NCBI RefSeq assembly: GCF_000010425.1
Contig: NC_008618.1
Location: 1,543,946-1,607,945 of the forward strand
Direction: 5' to 3'
DNA from: Bifidobacterium adolescentis ATCC 15703
Lineage (GTDB): Bacteria; Actinomycetota; Actinomycetes; Actinomycetales; Bifidobacteriaceae
Length of the DNA: 64,000 nt
Shown here piece after piece: positions 24,415-32,124 of this stretch (positions within the stretch are counted from its first letter, which is position 1; each line of letters opens with the position of its first letter). Both the position numbers and the translations under genes were made by a program. A model generated the notes under the pieces. The model was not told where the DNA came from, ran no database searches, and saw nothing but the letters and a program-made list of their open reading frames with translations.

Positions 24415-26538
24415 TTAGAACTCCTTTGTCTTACGTGCGCCCGAACGGTTCGCACCGTGCGGCCCTCCGTCCGGAACACTGCCGAACTCCGCCCGGACCC
24501 TCTGTATGGCTGACGGTTCGCTAACCCGCCGTCCAACGTCTTTCCGAGGCTGCTGCGCAACGGAGGACGGCCGTACGCCTCCCGAGCCGGATGATGGCGG
24601 CGCCGCAGGAATGCCTCCTCCGGAAGGCGCGTCTACGGAACCGGTCCCGTCATCGGCCATGGACGTCTTCACGCCATTCGACGCCGAAGATCCCACCGCA
24701 CCCTTCGGAACGGAACCAGCCGCACGGGTTCCGTCCGGCATGGAGGAACCACCGAACATGGTCTCACCGCCACCCTTGGCCACCTCACTTCCGGGCCGGC
24801 CGGGCGCTGATATGCCGGATCCGATGCCACTTGCTCCAGCGTTTTCTCCGGAGCCGACGGCACGTTTCGCGCCGTTCGGAACAGAAGGCTTCACCTTCCC
24901 GGACAGGGCGCCGGTCGCTCCCATCACGCCCTTTGCGCCGGCTTTGAGCACGCCGCCGGCCGCCATGACGCCCATACCGGCCATTCCGCCAAGCATGGAC
25001 GGGATGACACCTCCGCCGCCGATGCTTCCTGCGACGGAAGGGACGATGAGCCTGATCATCGCGGGAAGCAGCACGATTACGCTGATGGTGAGCATGAGGG
25101 TGATGGCCTGGCTGTCATCGCCGGCGCCGGCGGTCGTCATGATCGCGCACCCCGTCGCCATGACGAGTGCGGCTACAGGCTTGTACATGAGGAACGCGAA
25201 CAGCCACCCCATGACCTTGCCGAACGCTTGGCGTCCAGTCTCCATCCAGCTCATCGCGGCCCACACCGGCGCGATGCCGACCAGAATGGGCAGCAGACCG
25301 GCACGCAGATAGCAGAACACCTTGCTGATGAGATTGCAGAACCACATGACGATGGTCAACACCAATGCAATCGGCCAGTCAAGATTGAAGAATTCTGATG
25401 CGGCGAGGGTGTTATGGCTCCACGCCGACTTCATCATGTCGGACGCGCTCCTGAGCACGCCGGCCGTCCACGTGTCCACAGTGCCTTGGAACAGATTGAC
25501 GAATCCCGCGAGGCACACGCTGGTGAGCATGGACCACATGAACGCCTTGCCCAAAGGGACCAAGTCACGTCCCTCTTGCGTGGTGATCAGCTTAAAACCG
25601 GCTGCGATCACACCACATACAGCCGCGATGATCAGGAACGGATCGACCTGGAGCCGTACCCAATCGGACACGAAAAACGAGGTTCCAGCTCCCGGCGTCC
25701 ATGACGTGAGCGCAGGAGTGGACCGTCCCGCCGTGGCCGTGGGCACGCCGTTGACGACGGTGCGCGTCATATTCGCCTGTTTGAAGAACGTGAGCGCGAT
25801 GCTCGCGGCGGACGACCCCATGAACACGCCTAGGAAAATCCAGCCGATCCTGCCGAGCAGATGCCCGTCCATGCCAGCCGAGCCGTTGCCGATTTGCCAG
25901 ATGATGCGCGCCGCGAGGATCATGAGACTGATGGCCGCCGCGACGACGAGTACGGCCTGGGCGACATTGAGGTATTTGTTGACGTTCGTGTCCCACGTGT
26001 CATACATGGGAAGGATGGAATTCTGAAGCGTGTCCACAGTACCCGGCGCGGCAACGAGCGTATTGCGGGTCGTGCTGAGCCATTCAATCGTATCGTCGGA
26101 CTGCTGCTCGTACATCGTCCACATGGTCTTCTCGAGCCAGCTGAGCTTACGGGTCTTATCGCAGGAATTGTTGGCCGCGTTCCAGTTCCACGGTCCCGCG
26201 TCAGGAGTCTCCTCCTGGTACGTGTTGGCAAGGGCGACGCATTGGTTCGCGGGGACCGATGCGAGATACTTTCTCGCATTGCCGTTGAAGTACGGATTGA
26301 TGGCATTCGCCCATGTGGCCTTTGCATAGGCGATCTGGTTGCTTCGGATCAGTTTTCCCACGCCGTTTTTGGGAATCTTCATGGAATATACGGTCTGTGT
26401 GTCGGCGATTTCTTCGTCGCCGAATTTGAGGTCATCCTTCAGCGCATCGAAGTTCGGTCCTCCGCAGGCCGTCAGGGAAAAGACGGCCACCAGCGCGAGA
26501 AGCATCGCGGACAGGCGTCCCTTGCGCCGGCTTGCCAT
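24415..26538 (-). CDS. TrbL/VirB6-like polytopic channel protein
   Basis: A 707-aa protein. A signal sequence with lipobox-like LTACGG at the N-terminus suggests a lipid-anchored or exported N-terminal domain (30-175). About seven membrane helices then lie between 185 and 510. The C-terminal 190 residues are rich in Gly, Pro, Ser and Ala and end in a basic KTKEF tail. This layout fits the VirB6/TrbL inner-membrane channel of type IV systems. It starts four bases after the preceding small membrane gene. Confidence 0.82.
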   Translation of the reverse strand: MASRRKGRLSAMLLALVAVFSLTACGGPNFDALKDDLKFGDEEIADTQTVYSMKIPKNGVGKLIRSNQIAYAKATWANAINPYFNGNARKYLASVPANQCVALANTYQEETPDAGPWNWNAANNSCDKTRKLSWLEKTMWTMYEQQSDDTIEWLSTTRNTLVAAPGTVDTLQNSILPMYDTWDTNVNKYLNVAQAVLVVAAAISLMILAARIIWQIGNGSAGMDGHLLGRIGWIFLGVFMGSSAASIALTFFKQANMTRTVVNGVPTATAGRSTPALTSWTPGAGTSFFVSDWVRLQVDPFLIIAAVCGVIAAGFKLITTQEGRDLVPLGKAFMWSMLTSVCLAGFVNLFQGTVDTWTAGVLRSASDMMKSAWSHNTLAASEFFNLDWPIALVLTIVMWFCNLISKVFCYLRAGLLPILVGIAPVWAAMSWMETGRQAFGKVMGWLFAFLMYKPVAALVMATGCAIMTTAGAGDDSQAITLMLTISVIVLLPAMIRLIVPSVAGSIGGGGVIPSMLGGMAGMGVMAAGGVLKAGAKGVMGATGALSGKVKPSVPNGAKRAVGSGENAGASGIGSGISAPGRPGSEVAKGGGETMFGGSSMPDGTRAAGSVPKGAVGSSASNGVKTSMADDGTGSVDAPSGGGIPAAPPSSGSGGVRPSSVAQQPRKDVGRRVSEPSAIQRVRAEFGSVPDGGPHGANRSGARKTKEF

Positions 26539-26542
26539 CCGT

Positions 26543-26884
26543 TCAGCAGCTTTCCGCGATGGACAGTCCGAGCGCGCTCATGAACGCCAAAGCTCCGGCG
26601 ACGATGAAGATGCCGACGACCCAATTGATGATCTTGTCGAATGTGTCGTCCCTGTCGGGCACGCCGTCGCCCTGCTGACGCAGCACATGCACGCCAATGC
26701 GGATTAGTGCGACAATGGCGACGACCAGTCCGAGGGCCTTGACCCATCCGAGCGCGGTGGTCACCGGACTGGAGAATCCGGGAGGCAGGCACGCCCTTGG
26801 GTTCTGGAGGTCGGCGAGGACCATACCGTATGCGGCGTCCTGCACCGTATCGGCTGCGGATGCGATGCGTTCCAACATCATCAT
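26543..26884 (-). CDS. Small two-helix membrane protein, TrbC/VirB2-like position
   Basis: A 113-aa protein. I chose the ATG at 26884 because GAAGGAG precedes it. Two membrane helices are seen: TALGWVKALGLVVAIVALIR (about 44-66) and INWVVGIFIVAGALAFMSAL (about 88-108). Size, topology and place directly before the TrbL-like gene suggest a VirB2/TrbC pilin or VirB3-like part, but no sequence signature proves this. A Motif 1 site lies 68 bases upstream. Confidence 0.7.
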   Translation of the reverse strand: MMMLERIASAADTVQDAAYGMVLADLQNPRACLPPGFSSPVTTALGWVKALGLVVAIVALIRIGVHVLRQQGDGVPDRDDTFDKIINWVVGIFIVAGALAFMSALGLSIAESC

Positions 26885-26951
26885 GTGTGGTTTCTCCTTC
26901 GGATGTAGTTGACCATGCATTTCCACCGTCGCATGCTCCAAGCTGGCCGAC

Positions 26952-26968
26952 GGTGCACGGCGTCTACA
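26952..26968 (-). promoter_or_regulatory. Motif 1 site between the channel operon and the LURP-one gene
   Basis: Reads TGTAGACGCCGTGCACC towards the minus-strand gene at 26884, one mismatch from consensus. It lies 68 bases from that start and 108 from the divergent plus-strand start. Confidence 0.8.
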
Positions 26969-27075
26969 CGTTCCATCTCGATGCCCATGGCTACCGGCAG
27001 ACGGCGAAGTCATTTGTGACATATAAGATTGCCAATAAGATTCAAGCCGTAAAGATGGTGTCGGAAGGATCAACG

Positions 27076-27567
27076 ATGAGCACGATGTATGTCAAGCAGA
27101 AGGTGTTCTCAATCGGTGAGAAATTCACGGTGACCGACATCGCCGGCAACCCACGCTATTACGTGCGCGGCAGCTTCCTCGCCATTCCGAAATCATTCGT
27201 CATCACGTCGGTTGACGGCATCGAGGTGGCACGCATCGAGAAAGAGGTGTTCTCGTTGCTCCCCCGCTTCACCGTCACCATGGAAGGATTGACACAAGCG
27301 ACCATCAGCAAACGATTCACGTTCCTTCGCGACCGGTACGACATCGACGTTCCAGGATTGCAAATCACGGGAGACTGGTGGGATCTGAGCTTCGAGGCGT
27401 CGATGGACGGCGCCAAGGTCGCGTATATCCGGCAGAAGCTCCTCTCTTGGGGAGACTCCTATGAGGTGCGGGTCCTTGATGACCGACTGGACGTGCTCAT
27501 TCTGGCACTGGTGATAGCCATCGACCGTGTCAAAGCCGATGAGGCCGCGGCCAATACATCGGCCTGA
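27076..27567 (+). CDS. LURP-one-related (tubby-like fold) protein
   Basis: A 163-aa protein of the LOR/DUF567 family. It has the beta-rich pattern MYVKQKVFSIGEKFTVTDIA, YYVRGSFLAIPKSF, IEKEVFSLLPRFTV and ITGDWWDLSFEA. The ATG at 27076 follows GGAAGGATC. LOR proteins are beta-barrels around a central helix, and their bacterial function is unknown. It is the only plus-strand gene inside the minus-strand transfer region and splits the operon in two. It may be a membrane-associated sensor or an inserted cargo gene. Confidence 0.88.
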   Translation: MSTMYVKQKVFSIGEKFTVTDIAGNPRYYVRGSFLAIPKSFVITSVDGIEVARIEKEVFSLLPRFTVTMEGLTQATISKRFTFLRDRYDIDVPGLQITGDWWDLSFEASMDGAKVAYIRQKLLSWGDSYEVRVLDDRLDVLILALVIAIDRVKADEAAANTSA

Positions 27568-27603
27568 GCGTACGGCATCCAGGAAGCGCGCTTCCACGGA
27601 TGG

Positions 27604-28299
27604 TTAGCCATTGCCGCTGATGCCGTCAGCCGTTTGCATGCTCCCGTTGAGATCCTTGAGCATCCTCTCATACGCATGTGGATACGCTTCGGGAAAACCG
27701 TCGAGGTCGAGATTGCGGATGAACGGAAGCCGCCACAAGGCTGGTGCGGCGGAACCGACCAGAAGTGTTCCCCTGCGCAGTTCGCGCGGAGTTCTCGGCG
27801 ATGGCATGGTCACGGCCACTCCCATAAGGACGCTCGCGCCGAAGAGCCCGTCGTTCCAGTTGGCGAGCAGATTTCTGAGCGATTCGAGGCCACGTCCCGT
27901 GCACATCGCGCACAGCACGATCCGGCTTGGGACACGTGGGTCGGTGCTGACGGGCAGCGCGCGCCCCGCGTCCACGTACCTGTCTTTTGCGCTCATGCGG
28001 ATGGTGGAACATCCCGATCCGCCATGCGCGCCCACCAGCCATATGCGGCCCGGAGCGGGCCGGGCGGCGAACGATGGAATCGGTGGCGGCACCTGGATCG
28101 GCTGCGCGGCGAATATCTTCGAGCGCCCGTCATCGTTTCCGGGTGCGGGAATGATCGGATTCGGCATTGGAGGATTTAGAGGGGTCGGATGGATTCCCGA
28201 GACGCTTTCGTTCGGCCGGTTTCGGGAACGTGCCGACGGGTGCGGTGGCAATGGCGGCATGGAGTCGAAAGCGGGGAGATACCCGTTGTCCGCGTTCAT
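27604..28299 (-). CDS. Putative P-loop-like transfer protein (DUF6668-like)
   Basis: A 231-aa protein. A Pro-rich N-terminal 75 residues precede IWLVGAHGGSGCSTI, which resembles a degenerate MinD/ParA-type Walker A. The rest (SRIVLCAMCTGRGLESL and so on) would fit a reduced nucleotide-binding fold. Similar proteins, named DUF6668, are common in actinobacterial mobile elements; I assign this from memory of the motif only. It starts 14 bases after the upstream stop with AGGAAAAGAG as ribosome site. Confidence 0.6.
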   Translation of the reverse strand: MNADNGYLPAFDSMPPLPPHPSARSRNRPNESVSGIHPTPLNPPMPNPIIPAPGNDDGRSKIFAAQPIQVPPPIPSFAARPAPGRIWLVGAHGGSGCSTIRMSAKDRYVDAGRALPVSTDPRVPSRIVLCAMCTGRGLESLRNLLANWNDGLFGASVLMGVAVTMPSPRTPRELRRGTLLVGSAAPALWRLPFIRNLDLDGFPEAYPHAYERMLKDLNGSMQTADGISGNG

Positions 28300-28313
28300 G
28301 ATGCTCTTTTCCT

Positions 28314-28946
28314 TTATCGGATAGCCGTTGCGGATTCGGCGGCAGTCGCTCCGAGCGTCGCGTTGTCCATCCGCTGGTTTCGGATGTTGGAAGGATCTTC
28401 GATTCCGGATGGCCGATCCGGCTCCACGCCATGGATCAGCGCGGTGGAGAGATTACGGAGCATCTCGTCCTCGGGCTTGACCTGGAACAGCATATCTGCA
28501 AAATGCTTGCAGCGAATCGTGGAATCTCCTTCGAGATAACTGATGGTGGCCGCGATGCGATAGGCCCCGGCACGCTCCGACGCCGGATGGATCAGTATCG
28601 CGAACTGCTCGAAAAGGCGCGGAATATCCTGTTTGAACGCGCGTGCCATGGCGTGCGACACGTCATAGCCGGAAGGCAGCATAATGGCACGAAGCGTGTC
28701 GAACACGTCATACGAGGCCTTTTCCTCCAAGTCGGCAATGGACTCGAACTCGTCGAATCCCATGTCTGGGCGAATGATCTTGGCTATCACCGCATCCGTC
28801 AGCCCGTTCGGTTCGGCCATGCCCCTCAACGTGTCGGTGATTCGGTCGTCGGTGATTTTCGACTCACCAGGAACGTATTCGCGTTCCTTCATGGTTTCAA
28901 TCAGCCCATGCATGTTCCTGACCTGCTGCCGTGTCGCCTGTGCCAT
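28314..28946 (-). CDS. Unknown helical transfer-region protein
   Basis: A 210-aa, mostly helical soluble protein. A longer ORF reaches 29087, but it would run through the Motif 1 site at 29024-29040, so I place the start at the ATG at 28946 (GGCGGGA just upstream). Recognisable segments are RQQVRNMHGLIETMKEREYV and FEQFAILIHPASERAG. No known domain is recognised. It is cotranscribed with the gene at 27604. Confidence 0.6.
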   Translation of the reverse strand: MAQATRQQVRNMHGLIETMKEREYVPGESKITDDRITDTLRGMAEPNGLTDAVIAKIIRPDMGFDEFESIADLEEKASYDVFDTLRAIMLPSGYDVSHAMARAFKQDIPRLFEQFAILIHPASERAGAYRIAATISYLEGDSTIRCKHFADMLFQVKPEDEMLRNLSTALIHGVEPDRPSGIEDPSNIRNQRMDNATLGATAAESATAIR

Positions 28947-29023
28947 TCCCGCCAGCCTTTCCAATCGGACGTTGCTCTGTCGTTTCCCGTGCTTCCATCT
29001 TGGATTGCTGAAGGACGCGCCGC

Positions 29024-29040
29024 GGTGCACGGTGTCTACA
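29024..29040 (-). promoter_or_regulatory. Motif 1 site, exact consensus
   Basis: Reads TGTAGACACCGTGCACC towards the gene at 28946, 78 bases upstream of its start, in the gap after the WhiB gene. Confidence 0.8.
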
Positions 29041-29095
29041 AGTTCGATGGACATAAGACGTGCCGGGACCAGGCCTGCCCGGCACATCAGATGCC

Positions 29096-29551
29096 CTATG
29101 CTTCGCCGGCCTTTTCCCGCATCGCTTTGCGATGCCGATAAATGTACTGGTCCTCACTTCTACGCCGCCTCCCCTCACGGGTGGTCGACTGCGTGCGGAC
29201 CTCTCGGACGAGTTCGGGATGCTCCCGGAGCCACACGGTAAGATTCCGTGTCCGCGCTGGGCTCGATGGCGACAGATTCACTCCATCAGCTTCGGCGTGC
29301 CGGCGGAGTATGCGACGCGCCTTGACATCGAGGCCGCCGATTCTGTTGTGCTGCTCGCGGCTGATGATGGATTGGGCTAGGCACTGGGCCTGGATGGGAC
29401 ACATGTCGCACAGGATGCGCGCGGTGCTTTTCAGGACCCTCTGGTCGGATGTGCTTTTGATTCGTTCGTTGTCGGTGCCCCACATGAGATCCTGGATGCC
29501 TAGTGGAAGACCGGAGCAGACGCCGGTGACGAGATTGGATTCTCCGGTCAT
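29096..29551 (-). CDS. WhiB-family iron-sulfur transcription regulator
   Basis: A 151-aa Wbl protein. The four cluster cysteines are Cys12 (TGVCSGL), then ILCDMCPIQAQC, giving C-x2-C-x5-C. They are followed by RIGGLDVKARRILRR, the equivalent of the G-[IV]-W-G-G turn. The long basic C-terminus (about 95-151) would bind DNA. Wbl proteins carry a 4Fe-4S cluster and act with sigma factors in actinobacteria. The ATG at 29551 overlaps the upstream stop as ATGA. It is a candidate controller of the transfer genes and Motif 1. Confidence 0.88.
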   Translation of the reverse strand: MTGESNLVTGVCSGLPLGIQDLMWGTDNERIKSTSDQRVLKSTARILCDMCPIQAQCLAQSIISREQHNRIGGLDVKARRILRRHAEADGVNLSPSSPARTRNLTVWLREHPELVREVRTQSTTREGRRRRSEDQYIYRHRKAMREKAGEA

Positions 29552-30711
29552 TCCGTCACCTTGATTCCATCTCGTCGGTTGAGCTTGTCCGCGTGCCGCA
29601 TGCACGCGGTCTGCCATTCTGACGGCTTGCCGTAGCGCAGACTTCCCTCATGGCTGTATTCATCCTCGTGTGGCCTCATGTCGGCGATGACATGCTTGCA
29701 AAGGAGCGAATGCGTGTGTCGTCTCGAGTGACTGTCGGGAATCAACGACCGTTTGTCGACTGTTTTCCGATCTTGGTTCCGGGCGGCTTCGTCGTGTTCG
29801 CGACGGCGTTTGATCTGGACGATGGTCCAGTCGTTGGCGATGCCTTCCCAGTTGTCGGCAAGATGGCGTGCGGAATCAACGCGTCCGAGCCAATGTGTGT
29901 TCGCCGGCAGCCAGTCAATGATGTCGAAGATCAGAGCCATCGCGACCGCATGATTATCACCATTGGCTTTGGTAACACGTCCGATGAGATCCGAAGTTCT
30001 CGCAAAATCCCGTCCGGTAGGTTTCGACGTAGACAGCGCCAGCCTGGAACGGACGGAAGCGAGACGATCCATCACCCTCCACACATCGGCGCTGGCGTCT
30101 TCCACACGTTCCATCCTCTTCTCCTCGATGATGCGCTTCCCGCCTGCGGGGAGCTTTCCCGTAGGGAGAGAGGGGTTGCTAGTTGGTCTTTTGTTAGTAG
30201 TTGGGCATTCTGACCGGTCTGAAGGGACAGGATGTCCACTCTCGTTTTCGTCGCTTTTCTGAGGGTGGGCATTCTGACCGGTCTGTGGAATCGGCATGCT
30301 TTCAACGTTTTCGTCAGGGTGGGCATTCTGACCGGTCTGCCTTTCCACCATTTCTCCGGCACGTTCGGAAGCCCCCTCGTCAGCCATTGAGGCGAAGTTC
30401 TCCACAAGCACGTCATAGACCTTGCTGCGATATCCCCTGCGTTTGAGCTCGCCGGTGGTTGTGTCACGCACATTCCATGACTGATCGGGGCTGAGCCTCA
30501 TGTAACCAATCTCGCATAGGCGGGCCAGCGCTCGGCGGACCGTCTTCTCGTCGCAGAAACACGCTTTCGCGACCGTGGTAAGCGACGGCCACGCGCAACG
30601 TCCGTCCATGTAGTAGGAGCGGAAGGCGTAGTATGCGAGTACCGCGCCCATCGTCGGACTGATTTTTGGATCGTTTAGTCTGTACACCTTCTCAAGAGTC
30701 CCGGCTGTCAT
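29548..30711 (-). CDS. Winged-helix replication- or regulation-like protein
   Basis: A 387-aa protein. Residues about 10-75 form an HTH_36-like winged helix: MGAVLAYYAF, WPSLTTVAKACFCDEKTVRR and ALARLCEIGYMRL, as in plasmid Rep/primase-type proteins of Firmicutes and actinobacteria. A disordered middle (about 115-185) carries the TGQNAHP repeats, and a basic helical C-terminal domain follows. The ATG at 30711 overlaps the stop of the 48-codon-class membrane gene as ATGA. It could be a regulator or second replication protein; the domain does not decide. Confidence 0.7.
   Translation of the reverse strand: MTAGTLEKVYRLNDPKISPTMGAVLAYYAFRSYYMDGRCAWPSLTTVAKACFCDEKTVRRALARLCEIGYMRLSPDQSWNVRDTTTGELKRRGYRSKVYDVLVENFASMADEGASERAGEMVERQTGQNAHPDENVESMPIPQTGQNAHPQKSDENESGHPVPSDRSECPTTNKRPTSNPSLPTGKLPAGGKRIIEEKRMERVEDASADVWRVMDRLASVRSRLALSTSKPTGRDFARTSDLIGRVTKANGDNHAVAMALIFDIIDWLPANTHWLGRVDSARHLADNWEGIANDWTIVQIKRRREHDEAARNQDRKTVDKRSLIPDSHSRRHTHSLLCKHVIADMRPHEDEYSHEGSLRYGKPSEWQTACMRHADKLNRRDGIKVTE
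30202..30339. repeat. Three exact 20-bp repeats inside a gene
   Basis: TGGGCATTCTGACCGGTCTG occurs at 30202-30221, 30266-30285 and 30320-30339, centred on the palindrome GACCGGTC. Spacings are 64 and 54 bases, so one copy is read in a different frame from the other two (QTGQNAH twice, SDRSECP once). Confidence 0.85.
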
Positions 30712-30854
30712 CGTCCACCGCCAATCAGCTTGGCGATGCTTCTTAGCAGGCTGACGAGCGCTGACAGTACGGTCGCGATAAGAGACAAGACCGGCAACAA
30801 CAGACCGAGACATACCAGAGCCGCGGCCGCGAACACGATATACATGGCCTCCAT
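30708..30854 (-). CDS. 48-residue single-helix membrane protein
   Basis: Translates as MEAMYIVFAAAALVCLGLLL and a further hydrophobic stretch, ending KLIGGGR: one or two membrane helices with a basic tail. The ATG overlaps the upstream stop (TAATG) and its stop overlaps the next ATG (ATGA), so it is clearly part of the operon despite its size. Function unknown; it may be a small subunit or anchor of the transfer machinery. Confidence 0.75.
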   Translation of the reverse strand: MEAMYIVFAAAALVCLGLLLPVLSLIATVLSALVSLLRSIAKLIGGGR

Positions 30855-31201
30855 TACAGACGCTTCCCTTCCCCATTGATGGAATGGGTTGCGGAGGGGT
30901 GTGCAGCCATCGAAGCGGAACGCTTCCCTTCCCCATTGATGGAATGGGTTGCGGAGGGGTGTGCAGCCATCGAAGCGGAACGCTTCCCTCGTTCTGTATG
31001 CAAATCCACCTCAGCCGATGAGCCTGTGCCCTCCTCGTTCTTGTTCTCCAACCTGTCGACGTTGTCCGCGATGCGCTTGACCGAGCATCCAAAGTTGTCC
31101 CAATCGCCGTGTTGCGAGTTTGGATTACGGCCTACGGCTCTATCTCTTTCCACACTCCTTTCTTTCGAAACTGCATGTCTGACGCGGACGCATACCGTCA
31201 T
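30854..31201 (-). CDS. Unknown small protein with a tandem-repeat C-terminus
   Basis: The stop is shared with the next gene (TAATG), which supports this frame. The start is uncertain: ATG 31201 gives about 115 aa, and no ideal ribosome site is seen. The hydrophilic middle contains DNFGCSVKRIADNVDRLENK, a possible coiled coil. The C-terminus is two copies of a 20-residue unit (KRSASMAAHPSATHSINGEG) from a 60-bp tandem DNA repeat. A TATAAA at about 31227-31232 (minus) could be the -10 box. Confidence 0.45.
   Translation of the reverse strand: MTVCVRVRHAVSKERSVERDRAVGRNPNSQHGDWDNFGCSVKRIADNVDRLENKNEEGTGSSAEVDLHTERGKRSASMAAHPSATHSINGEGKRSASMAAHPSATHSINGEGKRL
30861..30989. repeat. 60-bp tandem direct repeat, 2.15 copies
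   Basis: Identical 60-base units at 30861-30920 and 30921-30980, with nine more bases of a third copy. The unit keeps the reading frame of the gene at 30854. Exact identity points to recent slippage or to a variable copy number. Confidence 0.95.
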
Positions 31202-31654
31202 CGGACTTGAATGGTCGGCGCAACATTTATAGGGTTTACTTAGGGTGGTTATGAGTCTGTGCCGTGCCATGCTTCGACACCAGTGTCGTGACATCAGAAC
31301 CGCTTCGTCGGATGTTGTAGACAATGTGTACCATTCAGTACTGATCTGCAATCTACACTTGACGTTGGAAACGCCTTGGATGGTGGTTTCAGCTATCATA
31401 ATATATGTGGACCTTTCTTCGTCCTCGAGGGGGTGTAAGACGATCGGAATGCCCCGGCAGGCTTTCCGACCATTGGTTCGCATGCAAGCCCTGTCCCTGA
31501 TGGTTTTGCGTTTCCGATGGGATGGGACTTCCCTTTTTAATTTTTAGTTATTCGACATCTGCCCTCAAACGGTGCGATGTCTCTGGTCCATTCCTCTGTT
31601 TCATCCGCGGCGTATTGCCGATGACAAAGTCGTAAGGATGGTCCAGATGTGTCT
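31202..31654. other. Intergenic region with a divergent Motif 1 site
   Basis: About 450 bases without a convincing gene. It holds the likely promoter of the gene at 30854 (TATAAA at about 31227-31232 on the minus strand) and the weak Motif 1 site at 31316-31332. Confidence 0.4.
31316..31332 (+). promoter_or_regulatory. Weak Motif 1 site, reversed orientation
   Basis: TGTAGACAATGTGTACC, three mismatches from consensus. Unlike the other sites it points away from the nearest downstream minus-strand gene. Confidence 0.5.
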
Positions 31655-31798
31655 TCAGTCAGGGCAAATCGTGGACGGGCCATAGGTTTTGCCATCGGGC
31701 TTTTTGCAAATGCCGCTCACCGATTGATTCATCTCGTCAGCGAGATTGCGGTATGAGATGTGGCTATGCTGTAGCCAATCCTTTACCCTCTTCAGCAT
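31655..31798 (-). CDS. 47-residue HTH-like small protein
   Basis: Translates as MLKRVKDWLQHSHISYRNLA followed by DEMNQSVSGICKKPDGKTYG. The ISYRNLADEMNQSVSGI stretch has the spacing of a helix-turn-helix. AAGGAG lies five bases before the ATG, a near-perfect ribosome site. A TTTTTTGT/ACAAAAAA palindrome lies 31-49 bases upstream. It may be a complete mini-regulator or the stump of a longer gene. Confidence 0.6.
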   Translation of the reverse strand: MLKRVKDWLQHSHISYRNLADEMNQSVSGICKKPDGKTYGPSTICPD

Positions 31799-31828
31799 TC
31801 ACACTCCTTGTGATTCACTTCTGACGGT

Positions 31829-31847
31829 AACTTTTTTGTCACAAAAA
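31829..31847. promoter_or_regulatory. Palindromic operator candidate
   Basis: TTTTTTGTCACAAAAAA is an almost perfect palindrome just upstream of the 47-residue HTH gene, as expected for an autoregulatory operator. The 280 bases to its right, up to the stop of the next gene, show nothing else. Confidence 0.4.
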
Positions 31848-32124
31848 ACAACGTATCGTTTCGCTACAAGAAGTACAAATTGGATTTTGTTCAATCTCAA
31901 CATCTGGATGACGAATACACACGATGTGGAAGATATCTTAGGGTGCTTGTTTTTCGGATTGTGAATATCCGTGATATCGGCTTGGTTGGTAATACTTATC
32001 AAGGTTGAAAGTGATCCTTCCCTATTGATCGACGTGATGGCTGATTCCCTAAAAACAGGTCCAGCCAGATAGGTGGATTCAAAGAGTCGAATGTTGTTGG
32101 AACGGTGGGATTGACCATTCTCCC

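Noticed and set aside
31245-31547. 100-codon plus-strand ORF
   Set aside because: It runs through the Motif 1 site, has no ribosome site and shows no domain.
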